This document shows positions 54,366-62,771 of a stretch of DNA of 64,000 nucleotides, one piece after another. Below the pieces are notes generated by a model. The model was not told where the DNA came from and ran no database searches. It was given only the letters and a program-made list of their open reading frames with translations. The DNA comes from Gemmatimonadales bacterium (lineage in GTDB: Bacteria; Gemmatimonadota; Glassbacteria; GWA2-58-10). Positions within the stretch are counted from its first letter, which is position 1. Each line of letters opens with the position of its first letter. The stretch lies in NCBI GenBank assembly GCA_024278175.1, contig JAJRTS010000078.1, positions 1 through 64,000 on the forward strand, given 5' to 3'. The translations under genes were made by a program, and so were the position numbers.

Positions 54366-55898
54366 TTATTCCATTTCGCCGGATTCCTCATCCACCATCC
54401 AGGTCTTGATCAGCTTGGCCACGTTGGCCGGTTTCTCCTTGGCAAAAATCAGCACCTGCTCCTGGATCTGCGCCCGTTTCTGAGCCTCCATGCTGATCTC
54501 CTCCTCGATCGGCACGGCGGTATCGATACCCTCCTCGGCCGCTTCCTTGGGCGGCAGGATTTTCAGCGAACGCAGCAGCGAGCGGGCGAACAGGACGAAG
54601 ATCAGAATCGAGATCACGAGCAGGATTTTCTGCGACACTCCGTACCAGAACTCGCGCCGCTCGGCCTGCTCCAGGGCCTGGCGCTGCTCGTCGATATCAG
54701 AGGTGTCGAAATTGAACTGGCTGATTGTGACCACGTCGTTGCGCAGCGGATCGTAGCCCACCGAGTTACGCACCATTGCGGCGATATTGTCCAGGTTTGC
54801 CTGATCGCGCGGCACGCGCTGGACCTGTTCCTGGCCGTCGGGGGTCTGCGTAATCTGGGTCATATGGTTGACAAACACGGCCACGGTGAGGCGGTGGATG
54901 CTACCGGCCTGCTGGACCTCGTGCATCGTGGTCTCGTTGACCTCGAAATTGGTAACAGTGGTCTCGCTGGTGGTCGAAGAGTTTTCCGCCTGGTTGCTCT
55001 GAACCGTTTCCCCGCGCTGCTCGCCGCGGACCACCGTGTTGCTGGGATCGAACGTGCGGATAGTCTGATCCACCTTCTTGAAATCGATTTCGGCCGAGAC
55101 CCTGACCACGGCGTTGCCGTTGCCCAGCACACCGTTGAGCGCGGACTGGGCCTTCTTGGTCAGATAATCCTCCATGCGCTGGCGCAGCTCAAGCTGGTGA
55201 GCGGTCAGCTTAACCATCGGGTCCACCGACTCAACGGAGGAAAGCATATTCCCGTAGGAGTCGATAATAGTGATATTAGACGTTTCCAGACCCTCGATTG
55301 CACTGGCCACCAGGTTGGTGATACCCCTGATCTGCATCTCTTCCAGTTCCGCGGTCGGCTTGAGCTTGAGCATCACGCTGGCCGTGGCCATATTCTGGTC
55401 TTCGCTGAACAGACGCTCCTCGGGAATCACGATATGCACGCGTGCCTTGTCGATACTGCGCACGGTTTCGATCGAGCGGGCCAACTCGCCCTCGAGCGCC
55501 CGGCGGTAATTTATTTTCTGAACATAATCAGTAACGCCGATATTGACCTGATCGAAAATCTCATAGCCCACGCCACTGGCGCGGGGCAGACCCTTACCGG
55601 CCAGGGTCAGCCTGGTTTCGGGCACGCTGGCGCTGGGCACGAGGATGGTTGTACCGTTCTGATCCATCTTGTGGGGAATCTGCTGGGCCTGAAGCTCCAT
55701 CACGATGCTGCTGGCGTCGTCATCGGCCAGGCCGGAATAGAGCACCTCGTATTTGGGGCGCTGGACCCAGATCAACAGGGCGATCATGCCCGCGACAGCA
55801 AGGAAGGTCGCTCCTACCATCCCGAAGCGCTTGTTGGGACTGAGCTTGCCCCAGATCTCGCGGGCCTGTGTCAGGAAATTCTGGAAGAATTCGTTCAT
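54366..55898 (-). CDS. fliF: FliF flagellar MS-ring protein
   Basis: 510 residues. First membrane helix FGMVGATFLAVAGMIALLIW, ring-building motif YEVLYSGLADDDASSIVMEL, IPHKMDQNGTTILVPSASVP, then GKGLPRASGVGYEIFDQVNI and ARVHIVIPEERLFSEDQNMA. Second helix YGVSQKILLVISILIFVLFA. The C-terminal tail EKPANVAKLIKTWMVDEES is the conserved FliG-binding segment, so a FliG must exist elsewhere in the genome. Confidence 0.96.
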   Translation of the reverse strand: MNEFFQNFLTQAREIWGKLSPNKRFGMVGATFLAVAGMIALLIWVQRPKYEVLYSGLADDDASSIVMELQAQQIPHKMDQNGTTILVPSASVPETRLTLAGKGLPRASGVGYEIFDQVNIGVTDYVQKINYRRALEGELARSIETVRSIDKARVHIVIPEERLFSEDQNMATASVMLKLKPTAELEEMQIRGITNLVASAIEGLETSNITIIDSYGNMLSSVESVDPMVKLTAHQLELRQRMEDYLTKKAQSALNGVLGNGNAVVRVSAEIDFKKVDQTIRTFDPSNTVVRGEQRGETVQSNQAENSSTTSETTVTNFEVNETTMHEVQQAGSIHRLTVAVFVNHMTQITQTPDGQEQVQRVPRDQANLDNIAAMVRNSVGYDPLRNDVVTISQFNFDTSDIDEQRQALEQAERREFWYGVSQKILLVISILIFVLFARSLLRSLKILPPKEAAEEGIDTAVPIEEEISMEAQKRAQIQEQVLIFAKEKPANVAKLIKTWMVDEESGEME

Positions 55899-55951
55899 CG
55901 ATCGCCTTCCTCTTACCTGTATTATTAGAGTAAAATTTTATTATCATTACG

Positions 55952-56296
55952 TCAGACAGACATGCGTTTGATTTCCTTGTACGCGTCAAGCATCTTGTTG
56001 CGCAACTCCATCAGGAGCTGAAAACTGGTGCTGGCCTTTTCCACGGCCACCATCACATCGTGGATGTTGTTGATCTCACCGGCCATGAAGAGCTTGGTTT
56101 TATTGGCTGCGTCCTTTTGGGTCGCGTCCACGTCATGGATAAAAGTGCTGATCGATTCGCGGAAAGAAACCTCACCCGTGCTCTGCTCAAGACCCTGAAG
56201 CTCATCGGGCTTCCGGCCCCGGGGTGCGATCTGCTCATCCTGGCGGAACATCCGCTGAAGTTCCGGACTGCCTGACTGGATACGAAAATCAGCCAT
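55952..56296 (-). CDS. fliE: FliE hook-basal body protein
   Basis: 114 residues from ATG 56296 (AGGAG 9 nt upstream). C-terminal FliE consensus: NIHDVMVAVEKASTSFQLLM and ELRNKMLDAYKEIKRMSV, with the SFRESISTFIHDVDATQKDA helix before. Joins MS ring and rod. The N-terminal 35 residues are variable. Between the orphan gene and fliF. Confidence 0.92.
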   Translation of the reverse strand: MADFRIQSGSPELQRMFRQDEQIAPRGRKPDELQGLEQSTGEVSFRESISTFIHDVDATQKDAANKTKLFMAGEINNIHDVMVAVEKASTSFQLLMELRNKMLDAYKEIKRMSV

Positions 56297-56331
56297 CTGC
56301 TCTAGCTCCTTGCCTGCTGTTGGGCCGGCTC

Positions 56332-56649
56332 TCAACCCTTGAGGTCCAACTTACCCCCGACCACGTCCGCCTCGCGGCTGACAACGCTGCCATTGAGCTG
56401 GTATAACCGGTAATTGCCCGACTTGATCACGCTCTCGGTTGTGTCGCTTTGCCGCCTCGGCAATGTGGAATAGACCACTCCGGAAACAGGGCTTGACGGG
56501 ATGAACACGTCCGTTCCGGGCGCCTGATTGGCTTCCGGCCCCGCCACCGGAGCTTTTTGCCCGGGGGCTGGAATCGCTTCTCTGAGCTGAGCGGGCCGTC
56601 GGCCAGACTGAACCTGCTGAATATTATTGAAATATGGCAGGACTCTCAT
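56332..56649 (-). CDS. Orphan small protein of the flagellar operon
   Basis: 105 residues, not recognised. No signal peptide or membrane helix. First half is Pro/Ala/Gln-rich and disordered (SGRRPAQLREAIPAPGQKAP), second half has strand-like segments (GNYRLYQLNGSVVSREADV). Between flgC and fliE, same strand, 35-49 nt gaps, so co-transcribed. A rod or export adaptor is possible by position only. Confidence 0.6.
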   Translation of the reverse strand: MRVLPYFNNIQQVQSGRRPAQLREAIPAPGQKAPVAGPEANQAPGTDVFIPSSPVSGVVYSTLPRRQSDTTESVIKSGNYRLYQLNGSVVSREADVVGGKLDLKG

Positions 56650-56698
56650 CTACCATTGCTCCCGCCGGGCTAAACGCCTGCCCGGCTCAGTGCGTGAA

Positions 56699-57190
56699 TC
56701 AGATTTCCAGCGCCTTGCGGTTCATGTCCTTGGCCGCGTTGAGCGCGGTCAGGTTGGCCTCGTAGGCGCGGGCGGCGCTGATCATGTCCACCATTTCGGT
56801 AACCGTGTTGATATTGGGCTTGGCCACATACCCCTGCTCGTTGGCATCCGGGTGCGAGGGATCGTAGACCAGCCTGGGCGGCATCTGGTCCTCTGCTATC
56901 TCGACCAGTTCGGTACCGCTGGGCACGGGGACTTTGCCGCCGGTCGGCTTGTCCTTGAAGTGTTCCGCCGAGGTCTGCTCAAGCCTGATCTCGTTTTTTA
57001 CATACTTGGGGAATACTACCGGATCGGCCTCCGCGGCAACGATAAACTTGCGGCGATACGGCCCGCCCTGCTCAGTGCGGGTGGTTTCCGCATTGGCGAT
57101 ATTCTGGGCGATAGCGTTCATCCGGGTGCGCTGCAGGCTCATGCCCGATGCGCTGATATTCAGTCCGCTGAAAATTCTGTCCAGTGCCAT
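56699..57190 (-). CDS. flgC: FlgC proximal rod protein
   Basis: 163 residues, slightly longer than the usual 135-150. ISASGMSLQRTRMNAIAQNI at the N-terminus, PYRRKFIVAAEADPVVF, DPSHPDANEQGYVAKPNINT and the C-terminal helix VTEMVDMISAARAYEANLTA are FlgC hallmarks. GGAG site 7 nt before the ATG. 21 nt after flgB. Confidence 0.96.
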   Translation of the reverse strand: MALDRIFSGLNISASGMSLQRTRMNAIAQNIANAETTRTEQGGPYRRKFIVAAEADPVVFPKYVKNEIRLEQTSAEHFKDKPTGGKVPVPSGTELVEIAEDQMPPRLVYDPSHPDANEQGYVAKPNINTVTEMVDMISAARAYEANLTALNAAKDMNRKALEI

Positions 57191-57211
57191 CTGGCTACTC
57201 CGTTATCGGTT

Positions 57212-57637
57212 TCAGGATGAGACGGTTCCCCGGATTGCGCTGCGCAGGCCGGTGAAAGTACGATTGGTCATCCGGGAGGCGAAATCGAATGACAACTGGG
57301 CCTGGGCCAGCCGGACCATTTCCTCGTCGATATCCACGTTGTTCACCCCGGAGTGAAGGTCATCGTCAGCGGGCAGGTACGCCACGGGTTCCAACTGATC
57401 CAGCGTTCCGGCGCCGATCTTGAAATGCTGATCGTCGGTCATCCGGCCGGTGATCCCGTTCTCGATCTTCAACGCCTTGCGCAACTCGTCCTCAAACTTG
57501 ACTTCCATCCGCCGGAAGCCGTGTGTATTGACGTTGGCAATATTGTGGGCGGTGGCCTGCTGGCGCAGCGCGTAGGTGTCGAGCCCCTTTTGCAGAAGCG
57601 GCAAATTAGTTTGCTCGAACAGAAAATTATTCAGCAT
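57212..57637 (-). CDS. flgB: FlgB proximal rod protein
   Basis: 141 residues from ATG 57637 (GGGGAGA upstream; a start at 57757 would add 40 unrelated residues). LLQKGLDTYALRQQATAHNI is the conserved rod helix, then ANVNTHGFRRMEVKFEDELR, DLHSGVNNVDIDEEMVRLA and LSFDFASRMTNRTFTGLRSA. First gene of the basal-body operon. Confidence 0.95.
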   Translation of the reverse strand: MLNNFLFEQTNLPLLQKGLDTYALRQQATAHNIANVNTHGFRRMEVKFEDELRKALKIENGITGRMTDDQHFKIGAGTLDQLEPVAYLPADDDLHSGVNNVDIDEEMVRLAQAQLSFDFASRMTNRTFTGLRSAIRGTVSS

Positions 57638-58138
57638 CGGACAAGTCTCCCCGGCAAATCGCAGCGGAATCATCCGGCAGCGATTCCCATATATCACTGG
57701 TATTACAACCCTTACGAGCATACTACCGGCTGATTTTGTTGAATCACAAACCGGCATCTATTTCCACTGCCGGTCGAAAATGCAACATCCATGCCATCAG
57801 CACATGCAACTAATCAAATGACGGATAGATAACAAACCATGCTATCTAGCATTAACGCTTTTCGCTAATCCGACAAATCCATATCAATTGAAATAACAAT
57901 ACAGTACAATTACAATGAGCCGATTAAATTATGCGTCAACAGATTAATCACAAACGATAAATTAGTTTATTGTATTATCTCTTGCCTGCAATCCGCTCAT
58001 TTATTATTTTGTCAAAAGATTGCTTCTGGACAGATTTTCAAGCGGCGGCAGATAATATCTCTATCAGCTATTAACCAATTAGCTGTTCTTGTGTACGCCT
58101 TGCTGTTGTTAATACATGACAATATTGGGAGAGCGGAA
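57638..58138. other. AT-rich divergent control region (flgB operon / 58139 gene)
   Basis: About 500 nt, clearly poorer in GC than the flanking genes, no credible ORF. It includes the sigma-54 promoter on the minus strand and should hold enhancer sites for the activator. Composition suggests a silenced or bent regulatory segment; no clear direct repeat found by eye. Confidence 0.5.
57781..57796 (-). promoter_or_regulatory. Sigma-54 (RpoN) promoter of the flgB operon
   Basis: Read on the minus strand the bases are TGGCATGGATGTTGCA: TGGCAT, five bases, TTGCA. The consensus is TGGCAC-N5-TTGCA, so only one core base differs. The GC of the -12 element would place the transcript start near 57771 and leave a leader of about 134 nt before flgB. 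A FlgR/NtrC-type activator is encoded at 59500-60894. Confidence 0.75.
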
Positions 58139-58549
58139 ATGAATGATATGATGACTATCTTTTTGGCAGGAGTTGAAGGTATAGCCAAAAACATGAAAGA
58201 GCACGCCAACTCCAGTTCTGCCAACCAGACACAAGACAAAGCCCTGGAGCGCAAAGTCGAGGAATTGTCCGGCAAGGTGGACCGACTGCTGAGCCTGCTG
58301 GATGACAATTTTGCCGACCGGCTGGCTGAGGATAAGCCACGGAGCAGGCGGATGATGGACATCAAGCAGCGCATCGGGGACGTGATCCGGGAACACCCGG
58401 AAGGAATAAAGCCGCCCCGGATCGCGAAAATAATCGGCACCAGGGTCCAGAACCTCTATCCACATCTTAAATACGCGGTGCAGCAAAAACAGATCATCAA
58501 GGACGATACGGGGCTGTACCGTCCGCTGGAATCCGCGACGGACAAATAA
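58139..58549 (+). CDS. Small winged-helix-like protein, divergent from flgB
   Basis: 136 residues from ATG 58139 with GGGAGAG upstream. N-terminal amphipathic helix (MMTIFLAGVEGIAKNMKEHA), coiled-coil middle (ALERKVEELSGKVDRLLSLL), then a C-terminal winged-helix-like part: RRMMDIKQRIGDVIREHPEG, KPPRIAKIIGTRVQNLYPHL, KYAVQQKQIIKDDTGLYRPL. Looks like a DNA-binding protein with an oligomerisation helix; a flagellar regulator is suggested by its divergent position but not proven. Followed by a strong terminator. Confidence 0.65.
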   Translation: MNDMMTIFLAGVEGIAKNMKEHANSSSANQTQDKALERKVEELSGKVDRLLSLLDDNFADRLAEDKPRSRRMMDIKQRIGDVIREHPEGIKPPRIAKIIGTRVQNLYPHLKYAVQQKQIIKDDTGLYRPLESATDK

Positions 58550-58573
58550 AAGAGGATTTAGCGGCCCGGCACA

Positions 58574-58620
58574 AAAAACAAACCCGCCCAACCTGAATGA
58601 GGTTGGGCGGGTTTGTTTTG
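58574..58620. terminator. Strong bidirectional rho-independent terminator
   Basis: Perfect 17-bp stem ACAAACCCGCCCAACCT (58578-58594) / AGGTTGGGCGGGTTTGT (58600-58616), 5-nt loop, flanked by A- and T-runs, between convergent genes. Confidence 0.9.
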
Positions 58621-58711
58621 CCATCAGCAGAGACCGGACGCGGGTCCGGCGGATGGTGCTGTCAGGCTTATTGTTAATTACACTCTTTTCCTTACACGAT
58701 CCGGCGGGGAG

Positions 58712-59458
58712 TCAGGGGCTGCTTTTCCTGTTGAACCCGGCCTCGATCTCATCGGCAAAATCCTGGCGCTCTTCCCTGTTTTCCATCGTTGCATTGGGAT
58801 CGTAGGTTCTGGGCTTGGACTCCTCCTCTTCATCCCCGATCAAACCGGTGGCGCTGTCGGCTTTGAACAGTGTGAACAGTTTATGGAAATCAGTAAGCTT
58901 GGCCTTGGCCTCGTCGAGCAACTGATTGGCCTGCTGCAGCTGCTGACAGGTAATATCCTGGAATTGCATTTCGTTCATGATCTCGAAAGTTTCCAGCTGG
59001 ATTTCGCCCTCGAGCGCCTCCAGGCCAGCGATCATTTCGGTCAACTCCGTTTTTTCCCGCCCCTCCGCTAAACCATGCAGGCTTTCTTTCAGCTTGGATA
59101 ACTGCTGGAAAACATCGTTCTGCTTATCGCAGATTGCATCGACCCTGTTCAGTACGCTCTGAACCGCGTTCTGCGTGGACTCGTTCACCTTGTTGAGCTG
59201 TTCGGAAACCTTGTTCAGAACCTGGTCCGAACAGCGATTCAACTGGACCCGCGTACCATCCAGATCATAAAGAATGCTGGAGATGAAAATCTTCATCATC
59301 TGGAATAACTCACGCGACTTGGCGAGAGTCTGATCGACCTGTTTCCTGCGCTCGTCATCGGCGCTCTCGTCCCTGAGCTGTTGCAGGCTTGTATAAAGAC
59401 CCCTGGCCGAATTTTTCAGCAGAAAAATTTTATCCGCCTGCTCCTTATCTTCTCCCAT
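58712..59458 (-). CDS. cheZ: CheZ-like chemotaxis phosphatase
   Basis: 248 residues, mostly helical. The catalytic motif MNEMQFQDITCQQLQQAN places Asp168 and Gln172 where CheZ has its phosphatase Asp and Gln. The C-terminal segment (DFADEIEAGFNRK) may be the CheY-binding tail. Would dephosphorylate CheY-P or another receiver, for example that of the adjacent activator. Last gene of the fapA-REC-FlgS-FlgR run. Confidence 0.8.
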   Translation of the reverse strand: MGEDKEQADKIFLLKNSARGLYTSLQQLRDESADDERRKQVDQTLAKSRELFQMMKIFISSILYDLDGTRVQLNRCSDQVLNKVSEQLNKVNESTQNAVQSVLNRVDAICDKQNDVFQQLSKLKESLHGLAEGREKTELTEMIAGLEALEGEIQLETFEIMNEMQFQDITCQQLQQANQLLDEAKAKLTDFHKLFTLFKADSATGLIGDEEEESKPRTYDPNATMENREERQDFADEIEAGFNRKSSP

Positions 59459-59499
59459 TAAGCCCCCTGTTTATCTTGGTCAAGGGAAACTGTCACAAT

Positions 59500-60894
59500 C
59501 TATGGCACTCTGATTCCTTCCCCGGAATACTCATTGAGCTTGTTGCGCAACGTACGGACGCTGATACCGAGAATATCGCTCGCGCGGGTCCGGTTATTGT
59601 TCTCACTGGTCAGAGTGGAAAGGATCAACTGTTTCTCCATTTCCTTGAGAGTCACCCCCGGGCCAACACCCTCGAGCCCCCCCACTCCCACGCTCTCCAC
59701 ACCATCGTGCTCAAAACTGAAATGCCGCTCATCGAGTTCATCCTCACGGCAGAGCACAACGGCGCGCTCAATATGATTTTCCAGTTCGCGGACATTACCC
59801 GGCCAGTCCTGGGCCATCAGCTTGTCCATTGCCGAATCGCTGATGCCACTGATATGACGGCCGTTCTCTTCGCAGTACTTGCGCAGGAAATGGTCGGCAA
59901 GCAGGACGATATCCTCCTTGCGGGCGCTCAGGCGCGGCATCACAATCGGCACCACGTTCAAGCGGTAGTAAAGGTCCTCGCGGAAGTTGCCTTCCTTAAC
60001 TTCCTCCTTGAGGTCGCGGTTGGTGGTGGCGATTACGCGCACATCGACACTGAGCGGATTGGGATTGCCCACGCGCTCGAACTCACGCTCCTGCAGCACA
60101 CGCAGCAGCTTGGATTGCAGGGGCAGGGACAATTCACCGATTTCATCGAGCAGCAGGCTGCCGGTATGGGCCAGTTCGAAACGGCCCTTGGTGGTACGGA
60201 TAGCGCCGGTGAACGCACCTTTTTCGTGGCCGAACAGCTCACTTTCCATCAGGCTCTCGGGCAGGGCGGCGCAGTTGACCTTGATAAACGGCTTGTTCTG
60301 ACGGTCACTGTTATAGTGGATCGCCCGGGCGACCAGTTCCTTACCCGTTCCGCTTTCGCCGAGGATCAACACGGTGGCCTTGCTGGGAGCGATCATCTCG
60401 ATCTGGTCGTAGACCTCGCGCATAACATCGCTGACGCCCACAATCGAGCTGAACGTATACTTTTCCTTAAGTTGGTTACGAAGCTGATTATTGTCGTTGC
60501 GAAGGTTACGGTTCTCATCACGCAACTGCTGGCGCTCGAGGGCGCGGTCGACCACAATCTCGATCTCATCGGCGCTGAACGGCTTGGTGATATAGTCGTA
60601 GGCACCCATTTTCATCGCCCCGACCGCGTTCTCGATCGTACCGAAAGCGGTGATCATCACCACCTCGGTTTCGATGTTGATCTTTTTCACCTCCTCGAGC
60701 ACTTCCATTCCGCTGACTTCAGGCATCCTGATATCGCTGACAACCAGATCGTAGTACTCGCTCCTGGCTTTTTCGATCGCCTGGGAGCCATTGCCGACCG
60801 AGTCGACAACGTACTTTTTTCGCTGCAGGGTTTCCACAAGGAAATCCCGCATCAGGGGCTCGTCATCAACGATCAGGATTCTTTTAAAATCCAT
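59500..60894 (-). CDS. flgR: Sigma-54-dependent response regulator (FlgR/FleR-like)
   Basis: 464 residues. Receiver domain 1-120 with VDDEPLMRDF and the phospho-acceptor Asp54 in VVSDIRMPEVSG, Lys in YDYITKPFSADE. AAA+ domain with Walker A LGESGTGKELVARAIHYNS, the sigma-54 loop HEKGAFTGAIRTTKGRFE, and Walker B GSLLLDEIGEL. C-terminal Fis-type HTH ILSTLTSENNNRTRASDILG. Activates RpoN-dependent flagellar promoters, the flgB one being the obvious target. Encoded just after its probable kinase. Confidence 0.93.
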   Translation of the reverse strand: MDFKRILIVDDEPLMRDFLVETLQRKKYVVDSVGNGSQAIEKARSEYYDLVVSDIRMPEVSGMEVLEEVKKINIETEVVMITAFGTIENAVGAMKMGAYDYITKPFSADEIEIVVDRALERQQLRDENRNLRNDNNQLRNQLKEKYTFSSIVGVSDVMREVYDQIEMIAPSKATVLILGESGTGKELVARAIHYNSDRQNKPFIKVNCAALPESLMESELFGHEKGAFTGAIRTTKGRFELAHTGSLLLDEIGELSLPLQSKLLRVLQEREFERVGNPNPLSVDVRVIATTNRDLKEEVKEGNFREDLYYRLNVVPIVMPRLSARKEDIVLLADHFLRKYCEENGRHISGISDSAMDKLMAQDWPGNVRELENHIERAVVLCREDELDERHFSFEHDGVESVGVGGLEGVGPGVTLKEMEKQLILSTLTSENNNRTRASDILGISVRTLRNKLNEYSGEGIRVP

Positions 60895-60906
60895 ACATAC
60901 CCCTCT

Positions 60907-62040
60907 TCAAGGACAATAAGGTAATAATATCGTTATTTTAGTTCCCACATTCTGCCGGCTGTCCACCTGGATCACGCCGTTCTGCTCCTGAATCATCTTC
61001 TTGCTGATCGCCAGACCCAGGCCGGTCCCATCCTCCCGGGTGGTGAAAAACGGATTAAAAATCTTCCGCCGCACCTCTTCACTCATGCCAACGCCCTCGT
61101 CCTGGATCAGCAGCTTGATCGTTTCCTCCGGCAGACTGTCGATCCTGTGCCCGCCTCCGTTGCGGCAGCGGGAAATACTGATAGTGAGACAGCCACCCTT
61201 GTCGCGCATGGCATGCAACGCGTTCTGGAGGATATTGAGCAGCACCTGCTGCATCAGGCTCGGGTCGATTCTGGAACTGAGCGCACCGTCGGGAAAATCG
61301 CGCATGATTTGCACCGGCAGGGTTCTGCTCTCGATTTCCACTTCCAGGTAGGCCAGCACCTCGTTGACATACTGCGTGAGATCTGTCTGGCGAAGGTCGG
61401 CTTTGAGCGGACGGGTATAAATCAAAAGATTGGTGACTATTTTATCCAGGCTGGCTACGCCCTCGATAATCTTCTTGACCAGGTTGCGCCGCGGGTCGTC
61501 GTCGTCAAGGTCCCGCTCCAGCAAAGCGGCAAAACCGCCGATACTGCCCAGTGGATTACGGATCTCGTGAGCCACGTTGGCGCTCATCTCGCCCAGGGCA
61601 CTCAACGTACGCGAGCGGGATACTTCCTCGCGCAACTCGTTGATCGCCGAGAGGTCGGTCAGGATTTCCAGCGCACCCACCAGTTCGCCTTCCCCGTTGC
61701 GCACGGAACGCACCAGCGACTCGGCCGGACATGACGCTCCCTCGCCGCGGTTAATCCTTTTCTCCTGGCGCTCTCCGGCGGGTCCGGCGGCGATCCGCTC
61801 GAACAGGGCGCCGGCTCCGCCGTTTCCGGGGAAAAACGGTAACTCGCCGTACGAACGCCCCAGCACGTTGCCGCGCTCATGGCCGGTGATCCGCTCGGCG
61901 GCGCGGTTAAAGAGCACCACGCAACCATCGGTATCGACAGCCAGCACACCGCCGGCGATATTTTCCAGCGCCGTGCTCATGCAGTGCTCCACCCCCGTGG
62001 GCAGCGCCTGCGTATCCGTATCATCAGGACAGGGGCTCAT
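60907..62040 (-). CDS. flgS: PAS-domain sensor histidine kinase (FlgS/FleS-like)
   Basis: 377 residues, no membrane helix, so cytoplasmic. PAS domain residues 20-130 (NIAGGVLAVDTDGCVVLFNR), HisKA with phospho-acceptor His158 in MSANVAHEIRNPLGSIGGF, then HATPase motifs: LNILQNALHAMRDKGG (N box), LIQDEGVGMSEEVRRKIFNP (G1/F) and TREDGTGLGLAISKKMIQEQ (G2). Overlaps the REC-SHOCT gene as ATGA and lies 12 nt before the response regulator. Soluble kinases of this kind monitor assembly of the flagellar export gate. Confidence 0.9.
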   Translation of the reverse strand: MSPCPDDTDTQALPTGVEHCMSTALENIAGGVLAVDTDGCVVLFNRAAERITGHERGNVLGRSYGELPFFPGNGGAGALFERIAAGPAGERQEKRINRGEGASCPAESLVRSVRNGEGELVGALEILTDLSAINELREEVSRSRTLSALGEMSANVAHEIRNPLGSIGGFAALLERDLDDDDPRRNLVKKIIEGVASLDKIVTNLLIYTRPLKADLRQTDLTQYVNEVLAYLEVEIESRTLPVQIMRDFPDGALSSRIDPSLMQQVLLNILQNALHAMRDKGGCLTISISRCRNGGGHRIDSLPEETIKLLIQDEGVGMSEEVRRKIFNPFFTTREDGTGLGLAISKKMIQEQNGVIQVDSRQNVGTKITILLPYCP

Positions 62041-62720
62041 ATTCGATCCAGCAGTTCCTTTTTCTTCCGGTTGAATTCGCCGGAAGTAAGAATTCCAGCT
62101 TTTCGCAAAATATCCAGCTTACGAATTTTCTCGAACATGTCGTCCCCGGCCTTCTCCGCCGATGCCTCTGGCCGGACCGGCTGGGAACCGGGTGTATTTT
62201 CGGCACTCTTTTCCGGTCTTACCGCAGCCCCGATCCCATCGGCATTCAGAGTGGAGAGATCGGGAATCCGCACTTCCTCGGCGGCCTCGCCAAACGCGGC
62301 CAATTCACGCTCGAGCCGACTGATTTTTTCAGCGCTGGCCCGCAATGCCCTGCGAAGCGTGATACTCTCCACCGCGTGGCGCAACCGAACACTGACTTCC
62401 TCGAGACGGAACGGCTTGACAATCAAGTCGTAAATCTGCCGGCTTTCCAGATAGGACGCCTCACAGGCCCGGGGAGTCACCAGGAACACCAGCGCATCGG
62501 CTTCATGGGCGCGAAGGCGGCCGACCAGTTCCTTGAGCTGCTTGTCTCCGATCTTGTCACTGAGCAAGGCCAGCCTGAAGCTACTGCGCGGGACAAGCTT
62601 CAGCGCGGCCGAAGCGGTTTCGACAGCGGACACCTTGAATCCCATGTGCCTGAGGTGGTTACCCAGCAGGTCCCTGGTCAACAGTTCGCTGTCCACCAGC
62701 AATACATTTTTTTCAGGCAT
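62037..62720 (-). CDS. Receiver domain - coiled coil - SHOCT-like protein
   Basis: 227 residues. Receiver-like 1-115: NVLLVDSELLTRDLLGNHLR, a likely acceptor Asp55 in LALLSDKIGDKQ, Lys102 in LIVKPFRLEE; the second acidic residue and the Met-Pro after the Asp are altered. A helix (ALRASAEKISRLERELAAF) and a flexible Pro/Glu/Ala linker follow. The end (EKIRKLDILRKAGILTSGEF and NRKKKELL) is a SHOCT domain, usually an oligomerisation or membrane-protein partner module. ATGA overlap with the kinase. Possibly an adaptor in the flagellar two-component switch. Confidence 0.8.
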   Translation of the reverse strand: MPEKNVLLVDSELLTRDLLGNHLRHMGFKVSAVETASAALKLVPRSSFRLALLSDKIGDKQLKELVGRLRAHEADALVFLVTPRACEASYLESRQIYDLIVKPFRLEEVSVRLRHAVESITLRRALRASAEKISRLERELAAFGEAAEEVRIPDLSTLNADGIGAAVRPEKSAENTPGSQPVRPEASAEKAGDDMFEKIRKLDILRKAGILTSGEFNRKKKELLDRI

Positions 62721-62771
62721 CTGGCAGGGTCCGCTGGTTGTTAACCTGGCAACAGCCGAGCACCGGTGAGC

